NCBI GenBank assembly: GCA_963573385.1
Contig: CAUYLG010038413.1
Span: forward strand, 1 to 64,000
Direction: 5' to 3'
Length of the DNA stretch: 64,000 nucleotides
From: Cacajao melanocephalus
Lineage: Eukaryota > Chordata > Mammalia > Primates > Pitheciidae
Part shown: positions 1 to 9,755 of the stretch, piece after piece
Layout of the letters: each line of letters starts with the position of its first letter
Numbering within the stretch: position 1 is the stretch's first letter
Notes under the pieces: generated by a model
Told to the model about the DNA's origin: nothing
What the model saw: the letters and a program-made list of their open reading frames with translations, nothing else
Database searches by the model: none
Program-made: the position numbers and the translations under genes

Positions 1-450
1 CAGCAGTCCTCAGAGGGCCCCACCCTCCATCAGGGCTCCCACAGATTGGCTCAGCTACTGCAGGATGTGGGATCATCAGAGGCAGGAGGGGGATGGAAAA
101 GGGGCTGTTGCTGGAGCTGAGGTCATGGTCAGCCCTGTGAGCGGTGTCCCGATTAATTCTGGCGTCTTCAAATGCCTGCGAAGGGCACAGGGCCAAAGGA
201 GGGGCCCTACGTGCCTCACTGTTGGGTCCAAGGGGGTTGGGGCCAGAGGATGCAGCCTCTGAAACAGGAGGAAGGGGAGGAGGGTCGAGTCGGGCATCAG
301 AACCCCAAGTTCTGGTCCCAGGCCTTCTCTATATACTGCAGGAGGCTCAGTTCCAGCCCCTCTCCAGCAGGCTGGGCACTTCCACAAGCTTCGAGCTCAG
401 CTACCTTCGCAGAAACCCGGGCAGACAAGGGTTTATGGCCCGGGGTTGTG

Positions 451-512
451 GATGAGGAAACTGAGGCTCAGAGGAGTGAAGTGACTTGCCCAAAGGTCAT
501 CTGGCTTGTGGG
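451..512 (-). mobile_element. MIR SINE fragment
   Basis: Reads as the reverse complement of the MIR core: a 'gaggaaactgaggctcag' stretch followed by 'agtgacttgcccaaaggtca'. This is the conserved central part of this ancient tRNA-derived SINE. Only the core survives. Confidence 0.8.
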
Positions 513-765
513 AGGGAGAGAGACAGGCCCAGGCTGGCCGATTCTGGTGCAGGTTTCCCCCCACGGCCCCTGGCTGCCTGATTTCTGGTGTTCCGTCTTC
601 CACTCCCTCCCAACCCCTCCTCCACGACTCTGGAGTGTCTTCATGGGGGCTGTGTGGGGAGGGGCTCTCTCCACTACCACACAGGAGCCAGGCTGAGGAG
701 CCAGGGGGACCCTGACTTACATTCGGCTCAGGAAGCCCTGGCCACGAGCCCTGGGCCGTCACTGC

Positions 766-885
766 TCTATGTCTCCAGTTTTTCATAAACAAAATGGGCT
801 GAGTCTCAGCACCCTACAGGCTTGCTGTGAGGATCAAATGAGCCGTCGAAGGCACAGTTCTCCACACACAGCAGGTGCTCAGGAT
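766..885 (+). mobile_element. MIR SINE fragment
   Basis: Forward MIR 3' half: a degraded 'ccagtttttcataaacaaaatgg' type core, then 'cttgctgtgaggatcaaatg' and a 'caggtgctca' end. These match the order of the MIR consensus. Confidence 0.75.
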
Positions 886-1043
886 GCGCTGGTCCCTCCC
901 ACTCTGCGCTGTGTCCTGGCCCACCCAGCCCCAGGATGGCCACTGCGGAGAGGCTGAATGGGGCCAGGTGGAACATGGAGGAGTAGACCCCCTTCTTGAG
1001 GTCTAGCCCAGCAGCCAGGGCAGTCCCAGATCCCACAGTCCAC

Positions 1044-1140
1044 TCACGTTCATTGAGGACTCAACCTGTTTCAGGCACCATAGGGCATAGAGATGACCAC
1101 GGTGTGAATTTCACATCCCGGTGGGGAAAATGCCCCTGGG
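1044..1140 (-). mobile_element. possible L2 LINE 3' fragment
   Basis: Weak match in reverse orientation to the L2 3' end: 'cattgaggactcaacctg', then 'caggcaccatagggcatagagatgacca', in the same order as the usual 'cattgagcacctac ... caggcact ... gatacag'. Much degraded. Confidence 0.45.
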
Positions 1141-2044
1141 GCACTGGAGAGAGTTATATAGGATGGGGACAGAGCCATGGAGAATGGCACAGAGAGAATC
1201 TGGATATGGTGTGGAGGAGGTTATGGGAACAAACCAGCCTTCACCTGGGGACAGACACTGAGGACTCTATGTAAAGGGCCAGAACTCAGGCCTTTCTAGA
1301 AGGCATTTCTTTTCCCTGAAAACTAAAAGCATCTGGAAAATGTCTGCTGCTGGCCCCTCTCCCTCCCTGATGTGGCTTTCAGGCAGCGTGTGTCTTGTGG
1401 GTGGAGGCCACGGAGACCCATGCCCTCTTTCTAGCCTTGCGTGCAGACAGGCAGGCCCTGCCACCCTCTCTTGGTAGAAGCTGGAGGGGCCAGGCACAGC
1501 CCTGCGGTGACTCCTGGGATTTGGAGCTGGTGTTCCCACCTCACAGGGCGAGCCCAGCTGCTCATTTCTGAGTGTGATTTCCCCTCACTGGTAGCACCTG
1601 CTCTTGTGTCAGGTGGGCGCTGAGCATTCTGGCTGAGCACAGAGGCTGCAATTTCATTGCAGGTTGGAGCACTTCACATGGAGAATGACACAAATTCTGC
1701 GTAAAGTGCTACGTGGAATTCTGCTGCAGTTACGTATTGAATTCTCCTCTCTCCTGGAAGTTCTTTGGTGGCAGTCCTATGTGTATTTTACTCTCTTTTC
1801 CTCGGTGCCCGACACATGTAATGGCACAACTTAAATGTTTGTTGAATGGCTGAAGAAAGGAAGCACTGAAAGCAGGAAATGGGTTCTAGCAACTCTGTTA
1901 AAATTTCTCTAGGCATGGGAGAAACAGCTGTGGAATTTTAGGAACAAAGATGGTGATAAAGAGAGAAGTGAGAAGGGTCAAGGCGCTTGATGAAATATTG
2001 CCAGGCAGTTGAGTCAAACAGCTTTGTGGTGAGAGAGCTATGGT
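1141..2044. other. unique DNA with a short L2 end
   Basis: Mostly unique sequence. At about 1780-1860 a forward L2 3' end can be read ('gtgcccgacacatgtaatggc', then 'aaatgtttgttgaatgg'). Nothing gene-like is visible. Confidence 0.5.
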
Positions 2045-2377
2045 GTATCAGCTAGCTCCTGCTGCATAACAAACCACCCCAAACCTATTGGCTTACAATA
2101 ACAAGCATTTATGGAGCTCAGGAGTGTGTATATAAGCTGGGTGCTTCTGCTGACCTGGGGTGGGTTTGGTTGATCTTGGATGGATGTACTCCTGCATTTG
2201 CAATCAGCTTGTGGATTGGCTGGGGGATGGCTGGCTTAGCACGGTCTCAGGGGAGTTGACTCATTTCTGTTTCATGTGGTATCATCTGACTGCAGGCTAG
2301 CCCAGACATGTCTTCATGGTGGAGATGAATGTTGAAAGAGAGGGTGAAAGCACACAAGGTGTTTTGAGGCATAGGCG
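2045..2377 (+). mobile_element. old interspersed repeat, left part (family not named)
   Basis: Begins with 'ctcctgctgcataacaaacc', 'accccaaacctattggctta', the hallmark of a widespread medium-reiterated human repeat whose name I cannot give with certainty. It runs to 'gttttgaggcatagg', where similarity stops. The expected continuation ('gaactggcaca...') resumes at 2945, so the element is split by a later insert. Confidence 0.65.
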
Positions 2378-2944
2378 GGTATATTGACTGTATATTCTCA
2401 TTTCTGTATTATTGACACTCTAGCATTTAGGGCCTTGATCCTGGAGACACCGCCCCTACCAGGCCTAGTTATTTCCCAGAGATAGCAAAGGCCTCTCCTG
2501 GAGCACATCTTTGATACTCAAACCAACAGATCCAGAGCTCACACCCCCAACCACCTCCTTTATCTAACTCTTACATATCAAGCCAATATTCCCCCTGCCC
2601 TGTCCTGAATCACCCCAGGTTCAGGTAGTGGACATCTAGGGACCACCCTTATGGGCCAAAGCTCAATGAAATTATCCAACCATTCAACCCTAAGCTTACT
2701 CAGCAACCTACCCTGCCTTGCCCATTCCTGCCTACAAGAGCCCCAGTGAATGCTCTGGACCATTCTATCTCTTCTTTTCCTCCTGCCTCCTGACTTACCC
2801 TGCTGCTTCCCTGCATGACATGCTATGCCTTGAGTTTCCAGGAATCTGTGAGAATAAACATTTTCCTTCATGACAATCGTTTCCATATTTGTGTGCCTTG
2901 TAAATCCCTGATTAAAACAAATCCCAGGTACATTTTAAAACAGC
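2378..2944 (+). mobile_element. LTR-like insertion
   Basis: About 567 bp interrupting the older repeat on both sides. It has LTR character: C-rich U3-like sequence, an 'agaataaac' poly(A) signal near 2852 and a short U5-like end. I see no clear target-site duplication and do not name the family. The fact that it splits another repeat at a collinear point is the best evidence that it is a unit. Confidence 0.5.
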
Positions 2945-3113
2945 CGAGAACTGGCACATCACTTTTGCCATGGTTTATGGGTAAAAGCAAATCACAGGGC
3001 CAGCCCAGATTCAAGAGTTGGGGAAATAGACCTCACCGCTTGATGGGAATGACGGCAAAGTCACATTTCAAAGGACTGGATATAGATACAAATTGAGAAG
3101 CATGGTGGATGTT
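2945..3113 (+). mobile_element. old interspersed repeat, right part
   Basis: Continues the repeat broken at 2377: 'gaactggcacatcactt', 'ggccagcccagattcaag', 'ggggaaatagacctcacc', 'gcaaagtcacatttcaaagg'. Same orientation and collinear with the left part. Confidence 0.65.
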
Positions 3114-3149
3114 TTCCAACCAATCTTTCACGTTTTAACATCCCATTAT

Positions 3150-4928
3150 TCACTATTTATGTTCTTGATAAAAAACTGTCAGGAAACTACGAATAGAAGG
3201 GAAATTCTGCCAACTGAGAAGGAGCACCTATGAAAAACCAGCAGCTAACATCTTATTTAATGGAGAAAGACTGAATATTCTACCCCTAAAATCACGAACA
3301 AGGCAAAGACATCTGCTCTTCCACTTCTACTAAACATTTTACTTAAAGTTCCGACCTATGAAATACAGAATAAAAAAGAAATTAAATGGATCCATGTTGG
3401 AAAGGAATAAATAAAACCTTTTAGTTGAAGACAACAGTAGAACTAAGTGAGTTTAGCAAAGTTTAAGGACACAAGATCTGTATAGAACAATCAATTGTAT
3501 TTCCAAATACCAATAGTGAAACAATCAGTGATTGAAACAAAAGTTACCATTTAGAACAGCATCACAAAATATAAAATACTTAGAGATAAATCTGAAAAAG
3601 GTGTGCAAGACCCATACACTCTGAATTAAAAGCATTACTGAGAGAAAGAAGACCCAAATGAATGAAGAGATATATCTTGTGCATGGACTGCATGATTTAA
3701 TATTAATAAAATGGTTAGTTCTCCCCAAATTGATAACTAGATTCAAGTCAATCCCATCCAAAAGCCCATGAAGCTTTTGATTTACCAGCTGAAATTTACA
3801 AAGTCATTAAAAAATTCATATGGAAATGCAAAAGACCTAGAACAGCAAAATAAAAAACTTTGAAAAAGAATAAAAAAGAATGCAGCTGGCATCATCAAAA
3901 CAAGGTGGTATTGGCATGAATATGAACAAAAAGATTTATAGGGAACAGAATAGAGTGTTCAGAAATAGACCCAAATATATAAGAACAACTGATTTCTGAC
4001 AAAAGTGCAAAGGCCGTTTGCACTTCTTGTGCAAAAAGCTTTTTCAACAAATGATGCTGGCACAATTGGATGTTCATATACAAAAAAGGAGAGCTTTCAT
4101 TCATAACTTCTATGATATAAAAATTTAAAGTGGATCATAGACTTACAAATAAACCCTAAAATTATAAAACTTAACAAGAAAACAGAAGAGAAAATCTTTG
4201 TTACCTTGGATTAGTCAAGGATTTCTTAAATATAATACCAAAAGCAATAAAACATCGATAAATTGGGTTTTATAAAAATTAAAAACTTCTATTTTCTGAA
4301 AGATACTGCTAAGACAACTAAAATACAAGCCACAGACAGGGAGAATAGTCTCAAAACATGTATCTGATAAAATATTTATATCTAAGGCATATAAATAACT
4401 CCCAAAACAAGCCATCAATAAAAAATAGTCAAAGGATTTGAACACGTCACCCAAGAAGATATGTGAATGGCAAATGAGTACATGAAGAGATGTTGGACAG
4501 CTTTAGTCATTAGGAAAACATACATTAAGAACCACAATAAGATACCACTACACATCTGAGGTATCAGGATGGCTAAAATTAAAAAGATCATACCGAGCTC
4601 TTCCCAACATGTGGAGGAACTGGAACTCTCATGAACTGCTGGTGGGAGGATAAAATGGTCCAACAACTTCAGAAGACAGTTTGACAATTTCTTAAAAAAT
4701 TCAAACATCTACCGTAGAATGTAGCATTTCCTCTTCTTGTTATTTAAGAGAAATGTTCATAGCAATGTTAACTACAGTAGTCCCAAACTAAAACAACCTA
4801 TATGTCCATTCATAGGTAAACGGATGAACGAATTTGGCATATAAATACAACGGGATGCTACTTAGCAATAGAATAACTATTGTTATATGCAATGACATGG
4901 ATGAGTTTCAACACAGTTGCACTGAAGC
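3150..4928 (+). mobile_element. L1M-type LINE, C-terminal ORF2 remnant
   Basis: Forward L1 ORF2 sequence from the reverse-transcriptase end onward: 'cctatgaaaaaccagcagct' followed by 'aatggagaaagactgaa', and, near 4,620-4,700, 'gaactgctggtgggagg' and 'cagtttgacaatttctta'. Many stops; no open ORF2. The L1 resumes at 5368 after an LTR insert. Confidence 0.85.
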
Positions 4929-5367
4929 TGAAGAGGGAGACCTAAGCATCTAAGGCCACCTCCCCCTTGACTTCCACACTGCATTTCAATAGAAGTAAAC
5001 GCTGGCAGACCGGGCGCCACCTTAATCACCCTCCTGTAGATCGCAGGAATGGTGTGGGGGAATCTTTCTGGAAGGCATTGTTTTTACTTAAACAAGATCA
5101 AACCCCCACCTAAGCCACATAACCCCACGCCTACTCCATGGATCAAGACTTTTCCACATGTAATTTCTAAAGCTGTAAACCCAAGACCCTTTCATGTGTC
5201 ATGTCTAGAGTTCTGAGCCTTTATAAAGGCAGGGCTTTTCTTTGTTAGAGGAAAGCTGTTAGGCAGCTTTGTTGCCTTGCTCTTGGCAGAATAAATCACC
5301 CCTTCCTTCCTAGTTTGGCGTCCAAGAGGTCTGTTTCTCGTGGCCGCTCCTGCTTTAAAGCCACTCA
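4929..5367 (+). mobile_element. solo LTR inserted in the L1
   Basis: About 439 bp between two collinear parts of one L1. It starts with TG, ends with CA, and carries a TATA-like 'tttataaa' near 5219 and a poly(A) signal 'aataaa' at 5290-5295, in the order expected for U3-R-U5. A 'tgaag' motif on both sides may be a target-site duplication. Probably an ERV1-type LTR; family not named. Confidence 0.65.
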
Positions 5368-5672
5368 TGAAGGGCTGCGTTTGGTATGATTCTAATTACA
5401 TAAAATTCTAGGAAATGCACACTGCAGCGACAAAGCAGATCCACAGTTATCTGGGGATGGAGCTGTGGCTGGGGGAAGGCAGGGAGGACAGGAGGGAGGG
5501 ATGAGAAAGGAGTATATGGAGGCTTTCAGGGTGATGGATGAAGTTATTATCTTGATGTGGCGATGGTTTCAAGGATATATATTTACATCAAAACATAGGT
5601 AATTTTACATTTTAAATACCTGCGGTTTATTTCATGTCAGTTGTATCTCAATAAAGTGGTTAAAAATTTCTT
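5368..5672 (+). mobile_element. L1M-type LINE 3' UTR (continuation)
   Basis: The 3' end of the L1 begun at 3150: 'ggtatgattctaattacata', a G-rich block, 'ttatcttgatgtggcgatgg', and the terminal 'tgtatctcaataaagtgg' with a short A-rich tail. This is the usual end of middle-aged L1s. Confidence 0.85.
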
Positions 5673-6237
5673 ATTACTCAGATCTCCTGTTGCATTTCAG
5701 GGGGACATTTCTGACAAGAATCAGGTGAACAGCTTGGGGAATAAAGGAGAATTTACCGTATCATCCATGACCAACCCCATGTCGGGGCAGATGGCTCCTC
5801 ATTCAGGAAGGGTCCGCAAAAACCAAAAACAAAAACAAAAGCAAAGCAAAACAAAAAACAAAAGAGAGAAACTTGGCCCAGGGCTCGCTGGATCCTTGGG
5901 ACAGATAGAGGTCTCAGCCGGGCCCTGCCCTGGGCAGACCTTCCCTGGGAAATTGCATCAGAGAGCTCAAAAGAAAGAGAGGAGCTTGGTTGGAGCGGCT
6001 GTTTAATGAGGAATGCCGAAGGAGAGGGATTGTAGAATCTGGGGACAGAAAATCCCTGGAAGGATGACAGTTGTCTTCAAATACATGTGCTGCCATGTGG
6101 AAGAAGAAGCAGATGCCCTTACTGTGCACTGAAGGAAGGACTTTCCAAGTCAAAGCTGTCCCAAGATGGAATGGGCTGTGTTGAGAGGTAGTGAGCTTCC
6201 CCTCCTTAGGGGTATACAAGCAGGGGTTGAGAGAGGA
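5673..6237. other. unique DNA with an A-rich tract
   Basis: No gene seen. An A-rich run (about 5817-5870, repeats of 'caaaaa') stands alone with no SINE body in front of it and may be the decayed tail of a lost insertion. Confidence 0.5.
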
Positions 6238-6415
6238 ATATTAGTGAAGTGCTCAGGCTTTGGCATCAGACAGATCTAGATTTGAACTGCAACTTGGGTG
6301 GTTCAGGATAATGGTCTTCCCCTCTCTGAGCCTCAGTTTCCTCATCTGTAAAGTGGGGTCATAGTACGATTTAACCCACTGGATCATTAAGAGGCTTAAA
6401 TGAAGTCAACCCCAT
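6238..6415 (+). mobile_element. MIR SINE, near full length
   Basis: Forward MIR from 'agtgctcaggctttggcatcaga' through 'tttgaactgcaacttgg' and 'gagcctcagtttcctcatc' to 'aagaggcttaaatgaag'. A well-preserved copy. Confidence 0.9.
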
Positions 6416-7550
6416 CATTGATCTCAGATGATTAGCGGTGTGTCCCTCCCGCTCCTTGCTCTCCCCTAGGCCCTTCCTCCAGAAATGTTCTCTGCTGCAT
6501 CACAATCTCCCACCTGGCCTTCTTTGCTCAGTGAGCTGTGGCATTGAGGTGGCATTCTGGGTTTCCTGCTCACACTGCCCACATGCGTGTGAGGATGACT
6601 GACTCACCCTTCCATGGGCTCCTGGATGCACAGATTCAGACTTTCTGAGGAGCAGAGACCCCTTTCCAGGAGTGATCTGGGAGCACCTCCTCTGTCCACT
6701 ACACAGGGCTGGCTACCTGCCCTCTTGATGATCTTCCCTGGTCTCCAAAATGGACTTTAATTTTAGGCAAAGAGAGAGAAAAAGGCTCATAACCCACATG
6801 TTGTAAATGTCGCTCCAGGGCTCCTGGCAGAGCCGCCCAGTCAGTCTGATCATTTCTTGGGCTTACTCGAAGGCCCCCTCTGTGAGTGATTGGCCACTTA
6901 GTACTTGTTAATGGATCTAACTTCCACAGACTTTAAGTGTTTTCTTGGAATTGATCTTTCTGTGAAAAGTGTGCTTTGGAGACCTGAAATAACCATCAAA
7001 GATCCTTCAATGAGTTACACTTTATCAGGCAAAGAAAAACAATGTGCTTAAAACAGGCGCTGTGAGGGAAATGGAGGGCGGTCTCACGTGAGACGGGAGG
7101 GTGCGCGGCCACGTGTGCCACGTGTGGTGTGCCTCTCAATGCCTGTCTCAAAACAAGCGCTTGCACTTGTGTTCTCCAGGGGACTGTTACGTTCTGGATC
7201 ACTTTCTCTGCTGTGTGATGTGGCATTTCCTGCTCCTGTCCTTACCCCAGCTCTGCTATTCTCTCCCCACTGGTGGGGGTGGATGGGTGATGGGTTTGCC
7301 TGGCGAAGGGAGGGGGTGAAGGGAGGTGGAGACGGGAGGTGGAGAGGGGGTCCCATGCTCTCCTTTAATTACCCCCTCCTCTGCTTCCCTGTCCCAGGCC
7401 ATATGCAGAACAATGAGCTCCAGAGACCTGGGGCGAAAGGGGGTGCAGGGGCCCCAATCTTCACCAGAGATGAGAGAAGGGAGATGAGGCCTCTGATCAC
7501 CCATTCCCCACACAAGGGGCCTGAGGAGTGGGCTCAGTTCATCTAAATAC
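6416..7550. other. unique DNA
   Basis: No repeat recognised and no exon supported. It holds the CACGTG cluster listed separately. Overlapping frames at about 7088-7546 (plus, 152 codons) and 7256-7681 (minus, 141 codons) have no recognisable motif and overlap each other, which argues against coding. Confidence 0.5.
7081..7124. promoter_or_regulatory. cluster of three CACGTG E-boxes
   Basis: CACGTG occurs at 7085-7090, 7110-7115 and 7119-7124. The first is the centre of a perfect 14-bp palindrome, 'gtctcacgtgagac' (7081-7094). CACGTG is bound by bHLH-ZIP factors (MYC/MAX, USF, TFE3/TFEB families). Three sites in 40 bp with several surrounding CpGs is notable. Binding is inferred, not shown. 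Confidence 0.4.
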
Positions 7551-7556
7551 CCAGTT

Positions 7557-7625
7557 GTCAAATGTTTACTGAGGGCCAGCCTGTGCCTGGCTCTGAGCTG
7601 AGACTGCAGATTCAGGAAGGGCTGA
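7557..7625 (-). mobile_element. possible L2 3' fragment
   Basis: 'aatgtttactgagggccag' then 'ctgtgcctggctctgagctg' follows the order of an L2 3' end read in reverse. Short and degraded. Confidence 0.4.
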
Positions 7626-7639
7626 TGCCCAGGGGACAG

Positions 7640-8905
7640 GGGCGGGGCACCCAAGGCATCTGCTGCAGTCTCTAACAACAAAGTTGTGTGCGGGGCACTT
7701 GGGTCTCAGAACCAGCAAACTCGACCCTCCTATGACCAACACAATACAGCCTTGCCCGAGACAAGGGCGTCTCCATGCTGCTGCCATAGCTATTGCCCAC
7801 CTCCACCCAACCCAACCCTGCAGGTGGACAGTGGGTTCGGGTGGGGCTTCTGCGCTGGGACCCAGCCATCAACTCTGTTCTGTGGTCAGTGTGGGGTTAC
7901 TGAACCCCATCCACATGGGGAATCAAGTGGGCAGGTGAGAGTTGGAACCTAGTGCAGGGGTAGGGGCAGGGGGAAGGCTGGTGTGGCATGATGGTCAGAA
8001 ACACAGCTGAGGACAGAGGGGACAGCCATAGAAAACTAATGTCACATATTCTGGAGCACTAGAGCTGGATGGCGTCGACATACAGCCCAGTGGGCAGCTT
8101 GACAGGCAGGGCCACAGCAGGGAGACCCGAGACCTGCTAAACATCTGAACATTGAGGCAGTGCTGGGTTGGAAGGGGAGGGCCAGCGGAGAGAGCAGGTG
8201 GCAGGTGTGACATAGAGTCACATGGGCCAGTTTTGTAGTGAGGATGAGGGAGACCTCCCCCATGAGAGGGGCCAGGGTCTCAGGGTGGCCCACAGGGGCT
8301 CTGGAAAGGTCTGCAACGCCAGGCAGGAAAACTGGGTGGGCAGCAGCCGTATGTTGAGGGATGAGGACTGGTCTAGAGAAGGGTGTTTGGTTTCGGGTGT
8401 AGCCAGGGCTCAGGGCTCCCCTCTGATGGGTGCATTCCCAGTCTGGGCTGCACAGTGAATTCCAGAGCCTGCCAGGAGCAGGAAGTGAGCTGTTCATAGA
8501 CTTCTTGCAGTGGTCTAGGTCTGGATCAGAGGGACGGAGATGGAGATGGAGCCCTGTTTGTGGATTATCTCCATGAAGCTGGTGCGTTGGAGCTATGATC
8601 TCACTGAATTGTCCTAACCTTCCTCTGGGAAAATAGATGCAACTGTGCCGGGCAAGGCAGAAGTCCAGGGAGGTGGCCCGACAAGTCAGCATGGAGGAGG
8701 AAGACCTGTGGAGGGGAAGTGGAGCCTCCAGGGCTCCTGGGACCTGGACACATCTGCCCTGGGCTTTTGTGCAGGGCCAGCTCTGATGCAGGGGGCTGGG
8801 TGGGCCCTGAGATGCTGTGGTCAAACAAGCTCCCAGAGCGGCTGCTGCCGGTACACAGCCCACACACTGAGCAGCAGGGGCTGGGAGAGGTCATCTTGCA
8901 TTTCA
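7640..8905. other. unique GC-rich DNA with a long chance ORF
   Basis: The longest reading frame of the window lies here on the minus strand (8042-8863, 273 codons from an ATG). Its protein is rich in Pro, Ser, Leu, His and Cys and shows no signal peptide, transmembrane segment, domain or repeat that I recognise. The DNA partly resembles eroded L2-like sequence. I treat it as non-coding but note it. Confidence 0.4.
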
Positions 8906-8907
8906 CA

Positions 8908-9040
8908 GCGTTCATTTCACAGGTATTTCTTGAGGGCTCACTATGTTGGGGGTGCTGGGATACAATGGGGTGCAAGACAGGCTTGGCCCTGCCCCATGGA
9001 GCTCATATTCCAGCCAAGTGCACAGACAGGAGCCAGCCAA
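8908..9040 (-). mobile_element. L2 LINE 3' fragment
   Basis: Reverse L2: 'ttcatttcacaggtatttct', 'tgagggctcactatg', 'gctgggatacaatgggg', 'catggagctcatattcca'. All blocks of the L2 3' end are in order. Confidence 0.8.
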
Positions 9041-9051
9041 TGGTCATGCTG

Positions 9052-9079
9052 TTGTGTGTGTGTGTGTGTGTGTGTGTGT
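9052..9079 (+). repeat. (TG)n microsatellite
   Basis: About 13 TG dinucleotides immediately before the left arm of the AT-cored inverted repeat. Such tracts are length-polymorphic and can adopt Z-DNA. Confidence 0.95.
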
Positions 9080-9081
9080 AT

Positions 9082-9273
9082 CTCAGTTTCCCCTCCATAA
9101 ACTGCAAAAAACCCTAAAATCATATATAAAATATAAGAAATGACACTAAAATGTAGTCTGGACTACATTTTCTGAAATATATATATTATGATTATATATA
9201 TAATATATATATACAATTATATATATATAATTTTAGGGTTTTTTTTTTTACAGTTTATGGAAGGGAAACCGAG
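9082..9273. repeat. imperfect inverted repeat with AT-rich palindromic core
   Basis: The left arm (9082-9120, 'ctcagtttcccctccataaa' onward) is the reverse complement of the right arm (9230-9273), apart from three substitutions and a five-base longer T run on the right. The core holds AT/TA runs (about 9172-9230) and an inner perfect hairpin with 11-bp arms, 9148-9158 and 9161-9171. The whole can fold as a large cruciform. Confidence 0.85.
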
Positions 9274-9308
9274 TTCTAGAAAGAGAAAGGAGGTGTTTTT
9301 TCACACGT

Positions 9309-9372
9309 TCCAGATGAGAAAGCTGGGATTCAGAGAGGTTAAATAATTGCCTGAATGCCACAGATGGTGAAC
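9309..9372 (-). mobile_element. MIR SINE fragment
   Basis: Reverse MIR core: 'ccagatgagaaagctgggat', 'tcagagaggttaaataattgcc', then 'tgaatgccacagatgg'. Confidence 0.7.
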
Positions 9373-9395
9373 GGTGGAGGACAGTGCAAACCTGC

Positions 9396-9755
9396 GAGTG
9401 TGCATGGTGCTTCCCAGGCTCTGCGGGAGACCTGTGAGTGTGCACAGTGCTTCCCGGGCTCAGCTGGAGATCTACGAGTGTGCACGGTGCTTCCTGAACT
9501 CTGCGGGAGAGCTGTGAGTGTGCACGGTGCTTCCTGGGCTCAGCTGGAGATCTATGAGTGTGCACGGTGCTTCCTGAACTCTGCTGGAGACCTGCGACTG
9601 TGCATGGTGCTTCAAGGGCTCTGCTGGAGAATTGCGAGTATGGACGGTGCTTCCTGGGCTCTGTTGGAGACCTGCAAGTGTGCACGGTGCTTCCCAGGCT
9701 CTGCTGCAGATCTGTGAGTGTGCACGGTGCTTCCTGGGCTCTGCTGCCACTCGGC
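9396..9755 (+). repeat. 40-bp minisatellite, nine copies
   Basis: Nine head-to-tail units start at 9396, 9436, 9476, 9516, 9556, 9596, 9636, 9676 and 9716. Each opens with a variant of 'gagtgtgcacggtgcttcc' and continues with 'gggctctgctggagacctg'. Units 2-3 and 4-5 form an 80-bp higher-order pair: one member has 'ctcagctggagatct', the other 'tgaactctgc'. Since 40 is not a multiple of three and the unit lacks stops, open frames run through it on both strands (for example 9248-9772 minus). These are by-products of the repeat. Confidence 0.95.

Larger units (their letters stand above)
1..1043. other. unique GC-rich non-coding DNA
   Basis: Apart from the two MIR fossils listed separately I see no repeat and no recognisable exon. 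Overlapping reading frames occur on both strands (the longest is 174 codons at 172-696, plus strand), but they show no domain, signal peptide or repeat structure and are what GC-rich DNA gives by chance. Confidence 0.6.

Noticed and set aside
9396..9755. CRISPR array
   Set aside because: Repeats are contiguous with no spacers, and the DNA is primate.
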